Assembly (NCBI GenBank): GCA_035540955.1
Contig: DATLFP010000236.1
Span: 1-29,863, forward strand
Direction: 5' to 3'
DNA: 29,863 nt
Source of the DNA: DATLFP01 sp035540955
GTDB taxonomy: Bacteria; Actinomycetota; Acidimicrobiia; Acidimicrobiales; CADCSY01
Below are positions 13,221 through 20,751 of this stretch, in pieces. Position 1 is the first letter of the stretch; the number at the start of each line of letters is the position of its first letter. Made by a program: the position numbers and the translations under genes. The notes under the pieces are model-generated. The model saw only the letters and a program-made list of their open reading frames with translations, was not told the origin of the DNA and did no database searches.

Positions 13221-14598
13221 CGCCGGCCTCGGTGAGGCGGTCGCGGATCTCGTCGGAGCGGGCGAAGTCCTTGGCGGCGCGGGCCGCCGCCCGCTCTGCC
13301 ATGAGTGACTCGACCTCGGCATCGGTCAGGCCGGCGTCGTCGCGCCGGACGTCGAGCGCGCTCGGCACCAGGTCGGTGAGCCCGATGGCGAGGACCCGCT
13401 CGAACTGGACCGCGAGGGCGCTCAGCTCGTCGTCACCCACGGCGTCGTCGCGCGACGCGGTGCTCACGACGCCGAGCGCCCGCGGCGTGTTGAGGTCGTC
13501 GGACACCGCGGCGTCGAACGCGTCGAGGTGGGCTCGGGCGGCGGCGCCGAGCTCCGCGGCGGGCGTCGTCCGCGCCGAGGCGTAGCGCTCGATGAGCCGG
13601 CGCAGGCCGGTGCGGGCCCCGTCCATCGCCTCCCAGGTGAACTCGGCCTGGCTGCGGTAGTGGGCCTGCAAAAGCAGGTACCGGTAGACGAGCGGGTGGT
13701 AGCCGAGCTCGGTGGCGCGCAGCGTGTCACCCGCCGACTTGGAGATCTTCGCCGCCTTCAGGTTGATGAACTCGTTGTGCAGCCACCACGGCACCCACGT
13801 CTCGCCGTCGTCGAGGAACGCTTCGCTCTGGGCGATCTCGTTGGTGTGGTGCACCGGGATGTGGTCGACGCCGCCGGTGTGGATGTCGAAGTGCTCGCCC
13901 AGGTGCTCGATCGACATCACCGAGCACTCGAGGTGCCAGCCCGGTGCGCCCCGGCCCCAGGGTGAGTCCCACTCCATCTGGCGGTTCTCGCCGGGCGCCG
14001 ACGTGCGCCAGATGGCGAAGTCGGCCGGGTGACGCTTGCCTTCCACGACGTCGACGCGCGCCCCGCCCTGCTGGCCCTCGAGGCTGAGCCCGGCGAGCTT
14101 GCCGTAGTCGTCGTCCTTCGAGGTGTCGAAGTAGAGGCCGCTCGGCAGCGCATAGCACCAGCCGTTCATCTCCAGCCCCTCGGCGAAGCGGATCATCTGG
14201 GGGATGTGGTCGGTCGCCTTGCTCCACACGTGCGGCTGCTGGATGCGCAGGGCGGCGATGTCGTCCATGTAGGCCCGCGTGTAGTGCTCGGCGATCTCCC
14301 AGATGTTGCGCCGCTCGCGGCGGGCCGCGGCCTCGAGCTTGTCGTCGCCCTCGTCGGCGTCGCTCGTCAGGTGGCCGACGTCGGTGATGTTGATGACGTG
14401 GCGGACCTCGTAGCCCTTCCACTCGAGGACGCGGCGGAGGGTGTCGGCGAACACGTACGGGCGCATGTTGCCGATGTGGGCGTAGGCGTAGACCGTCGGC
14501 CCGCACGAGTACATCCCCACCCGCGGCGGGTCGCGGGGCTCGAACTCGGCGACCTTCCTCGTGAGGGTGTTGAACAGCCGCAGCGGGGGACCGGGCAC
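13171..14598 (-). CDS. cysS: Cysteinyl-tRNA synthetase
   Basis: The 475-aa enzyme shows class-I signatures: zinc ligand Cys32 in YSCGPTVYAYA, HIGN (41-44), KISKS near residue 283, LECSVMSIEHLGEHFDIHTGGVDHIPVHHTNEIAQSEA with further zinc ligands (Cys, His, Glu), and a C-terminal helical anticodon-binding region. It charges tRNA-Cys. The related MshC is shorter and lacks this C-terminal domain, so cysS is preferred. GTG 14598 is chosen because TACCGT lies exactly 7 nt upstream; GTG 14607 (478 aa) is the alternative. Its final 50 bp overlap the ferritin-like gene tail to tail. The gene before it (14681, +) is divergent. Confidence 0.92.
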   Translation of the reverse strand: MPGPPLRLFNTLTRKVAEFEPRDPPRVGMYSCGPTVYAYAHIGNMRPYVFADTLRRVLEWKGYEVRHVINITDVGHLTSDADEGDDKLEAAARRERRNIWEIAEHYTRAYMDDIAALRIQQPHVWSKATDHIPQMIRFAEGLEMNGWCYALPSGLYFDTSKDDDYGKLAGLSLEGQQGGARVDVVEGKRHPADFAIWRTSAPGENRQMEWDSPWGRGAPGWHLECSVMSIEHLGEHFDIHTGGVDHIPVHHTNEIAQSEAFLDDGETWVPWWLHNEFINLKAAKISKSAGDTLRATELGYHPLVYRYLLLQAHYRSQAEFTWEAMDGARTGLRRLIERYASARTTPAAELGAAARAHLDAFDAAVSDDLNTPRALGVVSTASRDDAVGDDELSALAVQFERVLAIGLTDLVPSALDVRRDDAGLTDAEVESLMAERAAARAAKDFARSDEIRDRLTEAGVTVLDRPGEPSTWRWS

Positions 14599-14605
14599 GG
14601 GCCGC

Positions 14606-14611
14606 ACGGTA
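14606..14611 (-). promoter_or_regulatory. -10 hexamer TACCGT upstream of cysS
   Basis: TACCGT on the minus strand ends 7 nt before GTG 14598, the window's usual leaderless spacing. It includes the GTG of the alternative start at 14607. Confidence 0.35.
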
Positions 14612-14638
14612 CCGGCGCGCCGAGCAGGTCCCCGTTCC

Positions 14639-14661
14639 GTTCCGTATGCTCTTGACGGAAC
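14639..14661. promoter_or_regulatory. GTTCCGT-N9-ACGGAAC inverted repeat around TATGCT
   Basis: GTTCCGT at 14639-14645 and ACGGAAC at 14655-14661 form a perfect 7-bp inverted repeat; between them lies the -10-like TATGCT (14645-14650). A dimeric regulator bound here would cover the promoter of the downstream 5-TM gene. An extra GTTCCG (14634-14639) lies directly upstream. A Shine-Dalgarno AGGAGG follows at about 14667-14672, eight nt before ATG 14681. Confidence 0.6.
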
Positions 14662-14680
14662 CCCCAGGAGGATCCGCCAC

Positions 14681-15862
14681 ATGGCCATCGCCCTCGACAC
14701 ACCCTTCGCTGCCGCCCCGGCTCGGCCCGCTCTTCGCACCGGCACCTTCGCCGTCGCCGCGCTCGGCTCGCTCGGCGCCGGGGCCGTGCACGCCGCCGCC
14801 ATCGGCACCCACGGCGAGCACCGCCAGGCGGTGGTGACCTTCTCCCTCGTCGCCATCGCCCAGCTCGGCCTCGGCGGCCTGGCGCTGGTGTCGCGGCGCA
14901 CGCTGGTGGGCCTGGCGCTGGCGGTCGCCAACGTGGCCTTCGTCGCCGGGTGGGTGCTGGCCAAGCGGTCGGGCATCGGCTTCGTCGACGGCCTCGAGGA
15001 GAAGGAGGCGATCCAGTGGGCCGACGCCCTCGCGGCCGGCCTGGCCGCGTTCGCCGTCCTCCTGGTGCTCGCCACCGCGCTGCGGTCGTGGCGGCTCCCC
15101 GCGTCCGACGCCCTCGTGCGGGTGCTCGCCCTGCCCGTCGCCGCCCTCACCGTGACCGGCATGGTGGCGGCCGGAAGCCACGCCCACGCCACCGGCGAGG
15201 CCGCCCACGACCACGACTCCGCGGCGGCGGCCACCGAGGCCGGCGCCATCGAGGAGGTGTCCTCGGCGGTGCCGCCCAAGCCGTTCATCCCCGGTCAGCC
15301 CATCGACCTCGGTGGTGTCGAGGGCGTCACCGCCGAGCAGCAGGCCCGAGCCGAGTACCTGCTGGCGGCCACGCTCTACACGCTGCCGCGCTGGTCCGAC
15401 TTCCAGGTCGCCGAGGCCGAGGGGTGGTTCTCGATCGGCGACGGCGTGACCGGCTACGAGCACTTCGTGAACCCGTCGACCTTCGACGACGGCAAGATCC
15501 TCGACCCCACCGCCCCTGAGTCGCTCGTGTACCAGCTCGAGAACGGCGAGCGGAAGCTCGTCGCGGCGATGTACATGCTGCCGCCCGGGAGCACGCTTGC
15601 CGACGTGCCCGAGCTGGGCGGGGCGCTGACCCAGTGGCACATCCACGACAACCTGTGCTTCACGACGTCGGGGCGGGTGGCCGGGTTGCGGGCGCCGGGC
15701 GGGCCGTGCGAGCCGCCGCTGGTCATCGGTGGGGAGAACCCGATGATCCACGTGTGGATCGTCTCCCACCGGTGCGGGCCGTTCTCCGCGCTCGACGGCA
15801 TCGCCGGGGGCAGCCCGCCCCCGGGCGAAGCGCAGCTCTGCGACCACGCCCACGGCCACTGA
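14681..15862 (+). CDS. Five-TM membrane protein with His-rich linker and conserved C-terminal domain
   Basis: The 393-aa protein has five likely membrane segments in residues about 20-165 (LRTGTFAVAALGSLGAGAV; VVTFSLVAIAQLGLGG; LVGLALAVANVAFVAGWVL; ALAAGLAAFAVLLVLATAL; VRVLALPVAALTVTGMVAA), then a linker with HAHATGEAAHDHD, and a soluble domain (about 210-393) with GDGVTGYEHFVNP, LVAAMYMLP, LTQWHIHDNLCFT, IHVWIVSHRCGPFSAL and a C-terminal CDHAHGH. I know this C-terminal domain as a recurring actinobacterial hypothetical, often alone. His clusters suggest a metal site. ATG 14681 has AGGAGG 8 nt before it. It lies behind the 14639-14661 operator and 11 bp before the GH78-like gene. Confidence 0.8.
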   Translation: MAIALDTPFAAAPARPALRTGTFAVAALGSLGAGAVHAAAIGTHGEHRQAVVTFSLVAIAQLGLGGLALVSRRTLVGLALAVANVAFVAGWVLAKRSGIGFVDGLEEKEAIQWADALAAGLAAFAVLLVLATALRSWRLPASDALVRVLALPVAALTVTGMVAAGSHAHATGEAAHDHDSAAAATEAGAIEEVSSAVPPKPFIPGQPIDLGGVEGVTAEQQARAEYLLAATLYTLPRWSDFQVAEAEGWFSIGDGVTGYEHFVNPSTFDDGKILDPTAPESLVYQLENGERKLVAAMYMLPPGSTLADVPELGGALTQWHIHDNLCFTTSGRVAGLRAPGGPCEPPLVIGGENPMIHVWIVSHRCGPFSALDGIAGGSPPPGEAQLCDHAHGH

Positions 15863-15870
15863 CCCCCGCT

Positions 15871-15916
15871 TCTGTGTCGACGGACCCGTCCCCTCTCGGG
15901 GGTAGGTCGACACAGA
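15871..15916. promoter_or_regulatory. 46-nt hairpin over the glycosidase start
   Basis: TCTGTGTCGAC (15871-15881) and GTCGACACAGA (15906-15916) are perfect 11-bp inverted repeats. The 24 bases between them can add an inner CCCC/GGGG stem with a TCTC loop. The left arm contains the GTG start of the next gene (15874-15876) and the right arm its 11th-14th codons. It also sits directly after the previous stop (15862), so it may end that transcript, hide the start, or act as an operator. Confidence 0.6.
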
Positions 15917-18153
15917 GCGAGTTCCCGCCCGGCCGGTGGCGGGCCCGCTGGATCTGGGCGGGCGGGATCAACCAGGGCCGGCACACGGTGGCGCTCCGGC
16001 GGGCCGTCGACCTCGACGCGGTGCCCGACACGGTGCCGGCCCGCCTGTCGGCCGTGGCCCGCTACACCCTGTTCGTCAACGGGACGGAGGTGGCCCGGGG
16101 ACCGGTGCGGGCCAACCCCCGCCGCCAGCCCTTCGACGTCGTCGACCTCGCGGCTCACCTGCGCCCCGGGCCGAACGTGATCGGTGCCATCGCCTGGCTC
16201 TACGCCGACCCGATGCCGTGGTGGCTGCCGCCGCCTGCGGCCAACGACACCCGCTTCGGCGCGTTCGTCTTCGAGGCCCGCGCCGGCGGCGACTGGCTCG
16301 TGAGCGACGAGACCTGGACCGCGGCGGCGCTCGACGGGTGGACGGCCACACCGGGCGCGGGGGTGTCGGCCCGAGGCGTCGAGATCGTCGACCTCCGCTC
16401 CCTGCCGGCCGGTTGGCACGACCCCGACGGCGACGACCCCGGCTGGCGCCCGGCCGTCACCCGCCGGGCCACGACCGCCGGCGAGTCCGGCCGTCCCGAA
16501 CCACCCAGCTACCCGGGCGGTCCCCTCGGCGAGCGCCCGATCGCGTTCCTCACCGGTGCGCTCGTCACCCCCGACGACCGGCGGGTGATCGCCGGCACCG
16601 TCGTGGTCGACGCCGAGGTGCCCGCCGGCGAGGGCATCACGGTGCGGGCGACCGAGCTGGTCGGGAACGGGGCGCTGCTGGAGACCGACCACGACTCGAC
16701 CGTCCGCTTCGTCGGCGACGGGACCCGCCGGGTGATGGAGTCCTTCGACGTCTACGGCGGCCGCGGCTTCGTCGTCGACGCGCCGGCGGGTGCCACCGTG
16801 CACTCGGTGCGGGTCCGGGAACGCCTCTACCCGGTCGAGGGCGACGCCTTCTTCGAGTGCAGCGACGACCGCCTCAACGCCATCTACGAGGTCGGCCGGC
16901 GCACGGTGTCGCTCAACTCGATGGACGGCTACCTCGACTGCCCGACCCGCGAGCAGCGGGCGTGGACCGGCGACGCCGTCGTGCACCAGATGGTCGACCT
17001 CACGACCAACGCCGACTGGCGGCTCGCCCGCTGGCACCCGGCCCTCACTGCCTCCCCGCGAGCCGACGGCATGCTCCCGATGGCGGTGGCGGGCGACATC
17101 GAGCACACCGACTTCACGATCATCCCCGACTGGGCGCTGCACTGGGTCCACTCGGTGCACAACCTCTACCGCTACGTCGGGGACCGCGACGAGGTCGCCC
17201 GGCTGCTGCCCGTCGTCGAGGGCGTGGTGCGGTGGTTCGAGCCGTTCCTCGACGACCACGGCTGCCTGCTCGACGTGTTCGGCTGGCTCATCATCGACTG
17301 GGCGAGCGTGCACACCGACGGCGTCAGCGGCGCCCTCAACGGGCTGTGGGGACGGGCGCTGCTCGAGTACGCCGAGATGGCGGAGTGGCTCGAGGACCAC
17401 GGCCGGGCCCGGTGGGCGACGGCGCGCCACGGCGCGCTGCGCGCCGGCTTCGAGCGGCTCTGGGACGCCGAGCGCGACCGGTACGTCGACTCCTTCATCC
17501 CCGGCCGCTCCCGGCCGATGGCGTCGCAGCACACGCAGTCGGCGGCCATCGTCGGCGGCCTCGCCCCGTTCGACCGCTACGACCGGCTGGTGGAGGTGCT
17601 CACCGACGAGGACCGGCTCGTGCACGCGATGTTCGGGCGGGGCGACGGGCCCGCCGAACCGAACAGCGAGCTGCCCATCGGCGGGTACCTGCGGGGAGCG
17701 CCCCTGCCCGACCCGTGGTGGGACGTCGAGCGGGACGTGGTGCGGGCCCAGCCGTTCTTCCGCTACGTCGTGCACGACGCTGTCGCGCTTGCCGGCCGCG
17801 CCGAGCTGCTCCCGAACCTGCTCCTCGATTGGGACCGCTGGGCGATGAAGCGGTGCGCGACGTCATGGACCGAGACCTGGTACGGCGGCACCGTCAGCCA
17901 CGGGTGGTCGTCGACGCCGACGCGCGACCTCGTGCAGCGGGTGCTGGGGATCGAGCCGGCCGAGCCCGGCTTCGCGGTGGCGAGCGTCGAGCCCGAGCTC
18001 GGGCCGCTCCACTGGGCGCGAGGAGCGGCGCCGTGCCCGGCGGGGATGATCCGGGTGGATGTCCGCCCCGGGCGCATCACGGTGCAGAGCCCGATCCCCT
18101 TCGACCTCCTCGGCGCGCGCTACGACCCCGGTCGGCACGACGTCACCGCCTGA
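15874..18153 (+). CDS. GH78-like glycosidase (alpha-L-rhamnosidase type)
   Basis: The 759-aa protein has an N-terminal beta-sandwich (WRARWIWAGGINQGRHTVALRRAVDL; YTLFVNGTEVARGPV), a second beta domain and an (alpha/alpha)6 barrel from about residue 325. DCPTREQRAWTGDA (near residue 355) is the conserved DCPxRExxxWxGD of GH78. IIPDWALHWVHSVHNLYRYVGD, LLDVFGWLIIDWASV and SSTPTRDLVQRVLGIEP continue the family order. It has no clear signal peptide, so it may act in the cytosol. Expected reaction: hydrolysis of terminal alpha-L-rhamnosyl bonds, though related specificities are possible. GTG 15874 is the only nearby in-frame start; the hairpin over it may affect initiation. Confidence 0.85.
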   Translation: MSTDPSPLGGRSTQSEFPPGRWRARWIWAGGINQGRHTVALRRAVDLDAVPDTVPARLSAVARYTLFVNGTEVARGPVRANPRRQPFDVVDLAAHLRPGPNVIGAIAWLYADPMPWWLPPPAANDTRFGAFVFEARAGGDWLVSDETWTAAALDGWTATPGAGVSARGVEIVDLRSLPAGWHDPDGDDPGWRPAVTRRATTAGESGRPEPPSYPGGPLGERPIAFLTGALVTPDDRRVIAGTVVVDAEVPAGEGITVRATELVGNGALLETDHDSTVRFVGDGTRRVMESFDVYGGRGFVVDAPAGATVHSVRVRERLYPVEGDAFFECSDDRLNAIYEVGRRTVSLNSMDGYLDCPTREQRAWTGDAVVHQMVDLTTNADWRLARWHPALTASPRADGMLPMAVAGDIEHTDFTIIPDWALHWVHSVHNLYRYVGDRDEVARLLPVVEGVVRWFEPFLDDHGCLLDVFGWLIIDWASVHTDGVSGALNGLWGRALLEYAEMAEWLEDHGRARWATARHGALRAGFERLWDAERDRYVDSFIPGRSRPMASQHTQSAAIVGGLAPFDRYDRLVEVLTDEDRLVHAMFGRGDGPAEPNSELPIGGYLRGAPLPDPWWDVERDVVRAQPFFRYVVHDAVALAGRAELLPNLLLDWDRWAMKRCATSWTETWYGGTVSHGWSSTPTRDLVQRVLGIEPAEPGFAVASVEPELGPLHWARGAAPCPAGMIRVDVRPGRITVQSPIPFDLLGARYDPGRHDVTA

Positions 18154-18185
18154 CGCGACGGCCCCTCAAGCCGGAAGCCGTCGCG
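18154..18185. terminator. Hairpin after the glycosidase gene
   Basis: CGCGACGGC (18154-18162) pairs perfectly with GCCGTCGCG (18177-18185) around a 14-nt loop, starting one base after the glycosidase stop. It lacks a T-run, as usual for GC-rich actinobacterial hairpin terminators. It could also be a regulator site before the 50-aa gene. Confidence 0.45.
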
Positions 18186-18201
18186 CGCCGATGTTCCCGA
18201 C

Positions 18202-18354
18202 ATGGAACAGGGTGTGCAGGCTCGCTGGTACCCCACCACCACCGAGGTGCAGAAGATCCTCGACGAGCTCCGACCGCTGATCGCCGAGCTCGCCCATCGC
18301 GACAAGGTCGCCATGATCCGGGAGGTCGTGAAGACCGGTCCCGGCATCGCCTGA
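18202..18354 (+). CDS. 50-aa small helical protein
   Basis: ATG 18202 opens MEQGVQARWYPTTTEVQKILDELRPLIAELAHRDKVAMIREVVKTGPGIA. The balanced composition, amphipathic helix (EVQKILDELRPLIAELAHRDKV) and lack of rare runs support coding. No membrane segment or known motif is present. It is preceded by GATGTT six nt upstream and a hairpin at 18154-18185. The stop TGA lies in a 14-bp tandem repeat, so duplication may have changed its C-terminus. Function is unknown; helix-pair dimerisation is plausible. Confidence 0.6.
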   Translation: MEQGVQARWYPTTTEVQKILDELRPLIAELAHRDKVAMIREVVKTGPGIA

Positions 18355-18370
18355 TCGGCATCGCCTGGTC
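18343..18370 (+). repeat. 14-bp tandem duplication GGCATCGCCTG(A/G)TC
   Basis: GGCATCGCCTGATC at 18343-18356 is followed at once by GGCATCGCCTGGTC (18357-18370), one mismatch. It spans the stop of the 50-aa gene, and lies 5 bp before the -10 of the carboxylesterase. Confidence 0.6.
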
Positions 18371-18374
18371 GTCG

Positions 18375-18380
18375 TAGCCT
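18375..18380 (+). promoter_or_regulatory. -10 hexamer TAGCCT, leaderless carboxylesterase start
   Basis: TAGCCT ends 7 nt before ATG 18388, with no Shine-Dalgarno between. The same hexamer and spacing occur before the 40-aa gene at 6545. Confidence 0.5.
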
Positions 18381-18387
18381 CCGGCCC

Positions 18388-19707
18388 ATGGTCATCGAGA
18401 CCCTGGGCATCCGCTTCGCGACCGCCGACCGGTTCGAGCCGCCGGCGCTGCTCCCCTGGGACGGATCGAGCCTCGGTCGCTTCGGTCCCGCCTGCCCGCA
18501 GCCGCCGGGCGAGGTGTTCATGACCTCGGACATCGAGCAGTCCGAGGACTGCCTCTACCTGAACGTGTGGACTCCGTCGAGCGACGGTCGCCGCCCGGTG
18601 CTGGTGTGGATCCACGGCGGCGGCTACCGCCAGGGCTCCGGTGACCACTTCCTCAGTCGGGGCCAGGTGCTGGCCGAGCGGGGCGATGTCGTGGTCGTCA
18701 CCCTCAACTACCGGCTCGGCGCCCTCGGCTTCCTCGGTGGCGGGAACTGGGGGCTGCTCGACCAGCAGTGCGCGCTGCGGTGGGTGCGGGAGCACATCGC
18801 CGAGTTCGGTGGCGACCCCGGCAACGTCACGCTCTTCGGCGAGTCGGCGGGTGCCGGATCCGTCGGCCTCCAGCTCGTCATGCCGTCCTCGGCCGGCCTG
18901 TTCGAGCGGGCGGCCATGCAGAGCGGCGCCGGGAACCCCACGTCGATGGCGCGGGCCGAGCAGGTCGCGGCCGAGCTGGCGCGCGAGTGCGGCGGCCGCT
19001 CGCTGCGCGACATCCCCGTCGACGACATCGTCGAGGGCCAGATCCGCGTCGACGCCGCTCACCGCGGCGCCATGGTGTTCCTCCCCGCGGTCGACGGGGA
19101 CGTCGTCGTCGACGGCGCGCCCCACCACGAGGTGCCGCTGATCCTGGGCAGCAACGTCGACGAGTGGAAGCTGATGGGCCTGCGCGACCCGCGCCGCCTC
19201 GACCTCGACGAGGACGGTCTCCGCAAGCGGGTCGGTGACGGTGCCGACGAGCTGATCCCCGCCTTCCGGGAGGCGCGAGAGGCACGCGGCGAGCCGGCGA
19301 CGCCGTCCGACCTGTGGTTCGCGATCCAGACCGAGCGGTTCTTCCGGGTGCCGGCGCTGCGGTTCGCCGACGTGCACGCCGAGGTCGCCCCCACCTTCGT
19401 CTACCTCTTCGGATGGCACTCGCCGATGCTCGACGGGTGGGCGGGCGCCCGTCACGTGCTGGAGATCCCGTTCGTGTTCGGGTTGCAGGGCACCGACGGC
19501 CTGGCCTACTTCACCGGCGAGGGGCCCGAGGCCGACGCCCTGTCGGCGACGATGATGGGCCACTGGGTCGACTTCGCCACCGGCAAGGAGCCGTGGGACC
19601 GCCACGACACCACCACTCGTCCGACGATGTGCTTCGCAGCCGTCTCGGGGATGCAGGACGCGCCCCGCGAGCCGGAGCGGGCCGTCACCCAGCGGGTGCT
19701 CCGCTGA
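18388..19707 (+). CDS. Type-B carboxylesterase
   Basis: The 439-aa enzyme has SEDCLYLNVWTP, VWIHGGGYRQGSGD (oxyanion hole) and the nucleophile elbow FGESAGAGSVG with Ser153, then an acidic-residue candidate in NVDEWKLMG and His356 in GARHVLEIPFVFG. These are the hallmarks of type-B carboxylesterases, which hydrolyse carboxyl esters. It has no signal peptide. At 439 aa it is shorter than the usual 480-550, mainly because the N-terminal cysteine loop region is reduced (PACPQPPGEVFMTSDIEQ). Its 3' end overlaps the iron-transport ATPase gene by 23 bp tail to tail. It is probably a single-gene transcript. Confidence 0.9.
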   Translation: MVIETLGIRFATADRFEPPALLPWDGSSLGRFGPACPQPPGEVFMTSDIEQSEDCLYLNVWTPSSDGRRPVLVWIHGGGYRQGSGDHFLSRGQVLAERGDVVVVTLNYRLGALGFLGGGNWGLLDQQCALRWVREHIAEFGGDPGNVTLFGESAGAGSVGLQLVMPSSAGLFERAAMQSGAGNPTSMARAEQVAAELARECGGRSLRDIPVDDIVEGQIRVDAAHRGAMVFLPAVDGDVVVDGAPHHEVPLILGSNVDEWKLMGLRDPRRLDLDEDGLRKRVGDGADELIPAFREAREARGEPATPSDLWFAIQTERFFRVPALRFADVHAEVAPTFVYLFGWHSPMLDGWAGARHVLEIPFVFGLQGTDGLAYFTGEGPEADALSATMMGHWVDFATGKEPWDRHDTTTRPTMCFAAVSGMQDAPREPERAVTQRVLR

Positions 19708-20689
19708 AGGTCACGGCTTCGCCGTCGACGCGGATGCCCACCTCGTCACCGGGCTGCGGGAGGGTCCCGCCCTGCCACCGGGCGACGACCGCGACCCCGG
19801 CGATCTCGATGGTGACGAGCGCGTCGTGGCCGTGGAACGCGAGCGACCGCACCTTGGCGCGGGTGGCGGCGTACTCGTCGCGCACGAGCTGCTCGGGCCG
19901 GAGGAGCACCGTCACGTCGCCTTGGACACCGGGCGCCGCCACCGGACCGATCACGGTGGTCACCGTCGCGCCGTCGCCGTAGCCGGGCAGGATCACGGCG
20001 TCGCCCACGAACCGTCCGGTCTCGAGATCGGCGGGCCGGAGGTAGATCTCGTCGGGCGTGCCGGCCTGCACGATGCGGCCCTCCCGCATGACGGCCACGG
20101 CGTCGGCCATGACCAGCGCCTCGGTCTGGTCGTGGGTCACGAGGACGGCAGTGGTGCCCGTCGCCCGCAGGAGCTCGAGCACCTGGGTCCGCAGTCCGGA
20201 TCGGAGTCCGGCGTCGAGGGCGGTGAACGGCTCGTCGAGCAGCACCACGGCCGGCTCGGGGGCGAGCGCCCGGGCGAGGGCCACGCGCTGCTGCTGGCCG
20301 CCCGACAGCTCGTGGGGCTTGCGGCGCTCGAGCCCGGCGAGGCCCACGAGGTCGAGCATCTCGGCCACCCGGCGGGCCCGCCCGTCGCGCCGGAGCCCGA
20401 AGCCCACGTTGCCGGCCACGTCGAGGTGGGGGAAGAGCGCGCCTTCCTGCGGGACGATGCCGACGCGCCGGGTCTCCGGCGGTCCGGTCTGGACCTCGCC
20501 GGCGATGCGCACGGTGCCGGTGTCCTGGCGTTCGAAGCCGGCGATGACCCGCAGCAGGGTCGTCTTCCCGCAGCCCGAGGGGCCGAGCACCGACACGAGC
20601 GATCCCGCGGGCACGTCGAGGTCGACACCTCGCAGCGCGCGCACCGCACCGAACGTCTTGGTCACCCCGCGGAGCTCGACCTCGTTCAT
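19685..20689 (-). CDS. fbpC: ABC transporter ATPase, ferric-iron type
   Basis: The 334-aa protein has Walker A GPSGCGKTT (36-44), Q-loop PQEGALFP, signature LSGGQQQR (128-135), Walker B VVLLDEP (148-154), a switch His in VLVTHDQTEAL, and a C-terminal TOBE-type regulatory domain. The layout is the FbpC/PotA/CysA subfamily. With the iron-binding lipoprotein and two-lobed permease upstream it should power ferric-iron import. ATG 20689 overlaps a 21-codon frame that links it to the permease. Control comes from the IdeR-like box at 23355-23374. Confidence 0.88.
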   Translation of the reverse strand: MNEVELRGVTKTFGAVRALRGVDLDVPAGSLVSVLGPSGCGKTTLLRVIAGFERQDTGTVRIAGEVQTGPPETRRVGIVPQEGALFPHLDVAGNVGFGLRRDGRARRVAEMLDLVGLAGLERRKPHELSGGQQQRVALARALAPEPAVVLLDEPFTALDAGLRSGLRTQVLELLRATGTTAVLVTHDQTEALVMADAVAVMREGRIVQAGTPDEIYLRPADLETGRFVGDAVILPGYGDGATVTTVIGPVAAPGVQGDVTVLLRPEQLVRDEYAATRAKVRSLAFHGHDALVTIEIAGVAVVARWQGGTLPQPGDEVGIRVDGEAVTFSGAPAG

Positions 20690-20751
20690 GCGCTCCGCTC
20701 CTGGCGCTGACGCGCCGGGCCGCTCGGGCCCTCGCTCGCATGCTCGCTCAT
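20686..20751 (-). other. 21-codon linking frame between permease and ATPase genes
   Basis: ATG 20749-20751 overlaps the permease stop as ATGA, reads MSEHASEGPSGPARQRQERSA, and its TGA (20686-20688) overlaps the ATPase ATG. Charged, low-complexity composition and GCGAGCG/GGCGC repeats suggest a spacer or interspersed repeat kept translatable so ribosomes can pass between genes. It might instead be a chance frame. Confidence 0.35.

Noticed and set aside
13171..14598. Reading the cysS gene as mycothiol ligase mshC
   Set aside because: Length near 475 aa and the extended C-terminal anticodon region with KISKS fit CysRS; MshC is near 410 aa.
13727..15913. 728-codon minus-strand frame
   Set aside because: Spans cysS and the opposite strand of the 5-TM gene in a wrong phase, low-complexity Arg/Gly/His translation.
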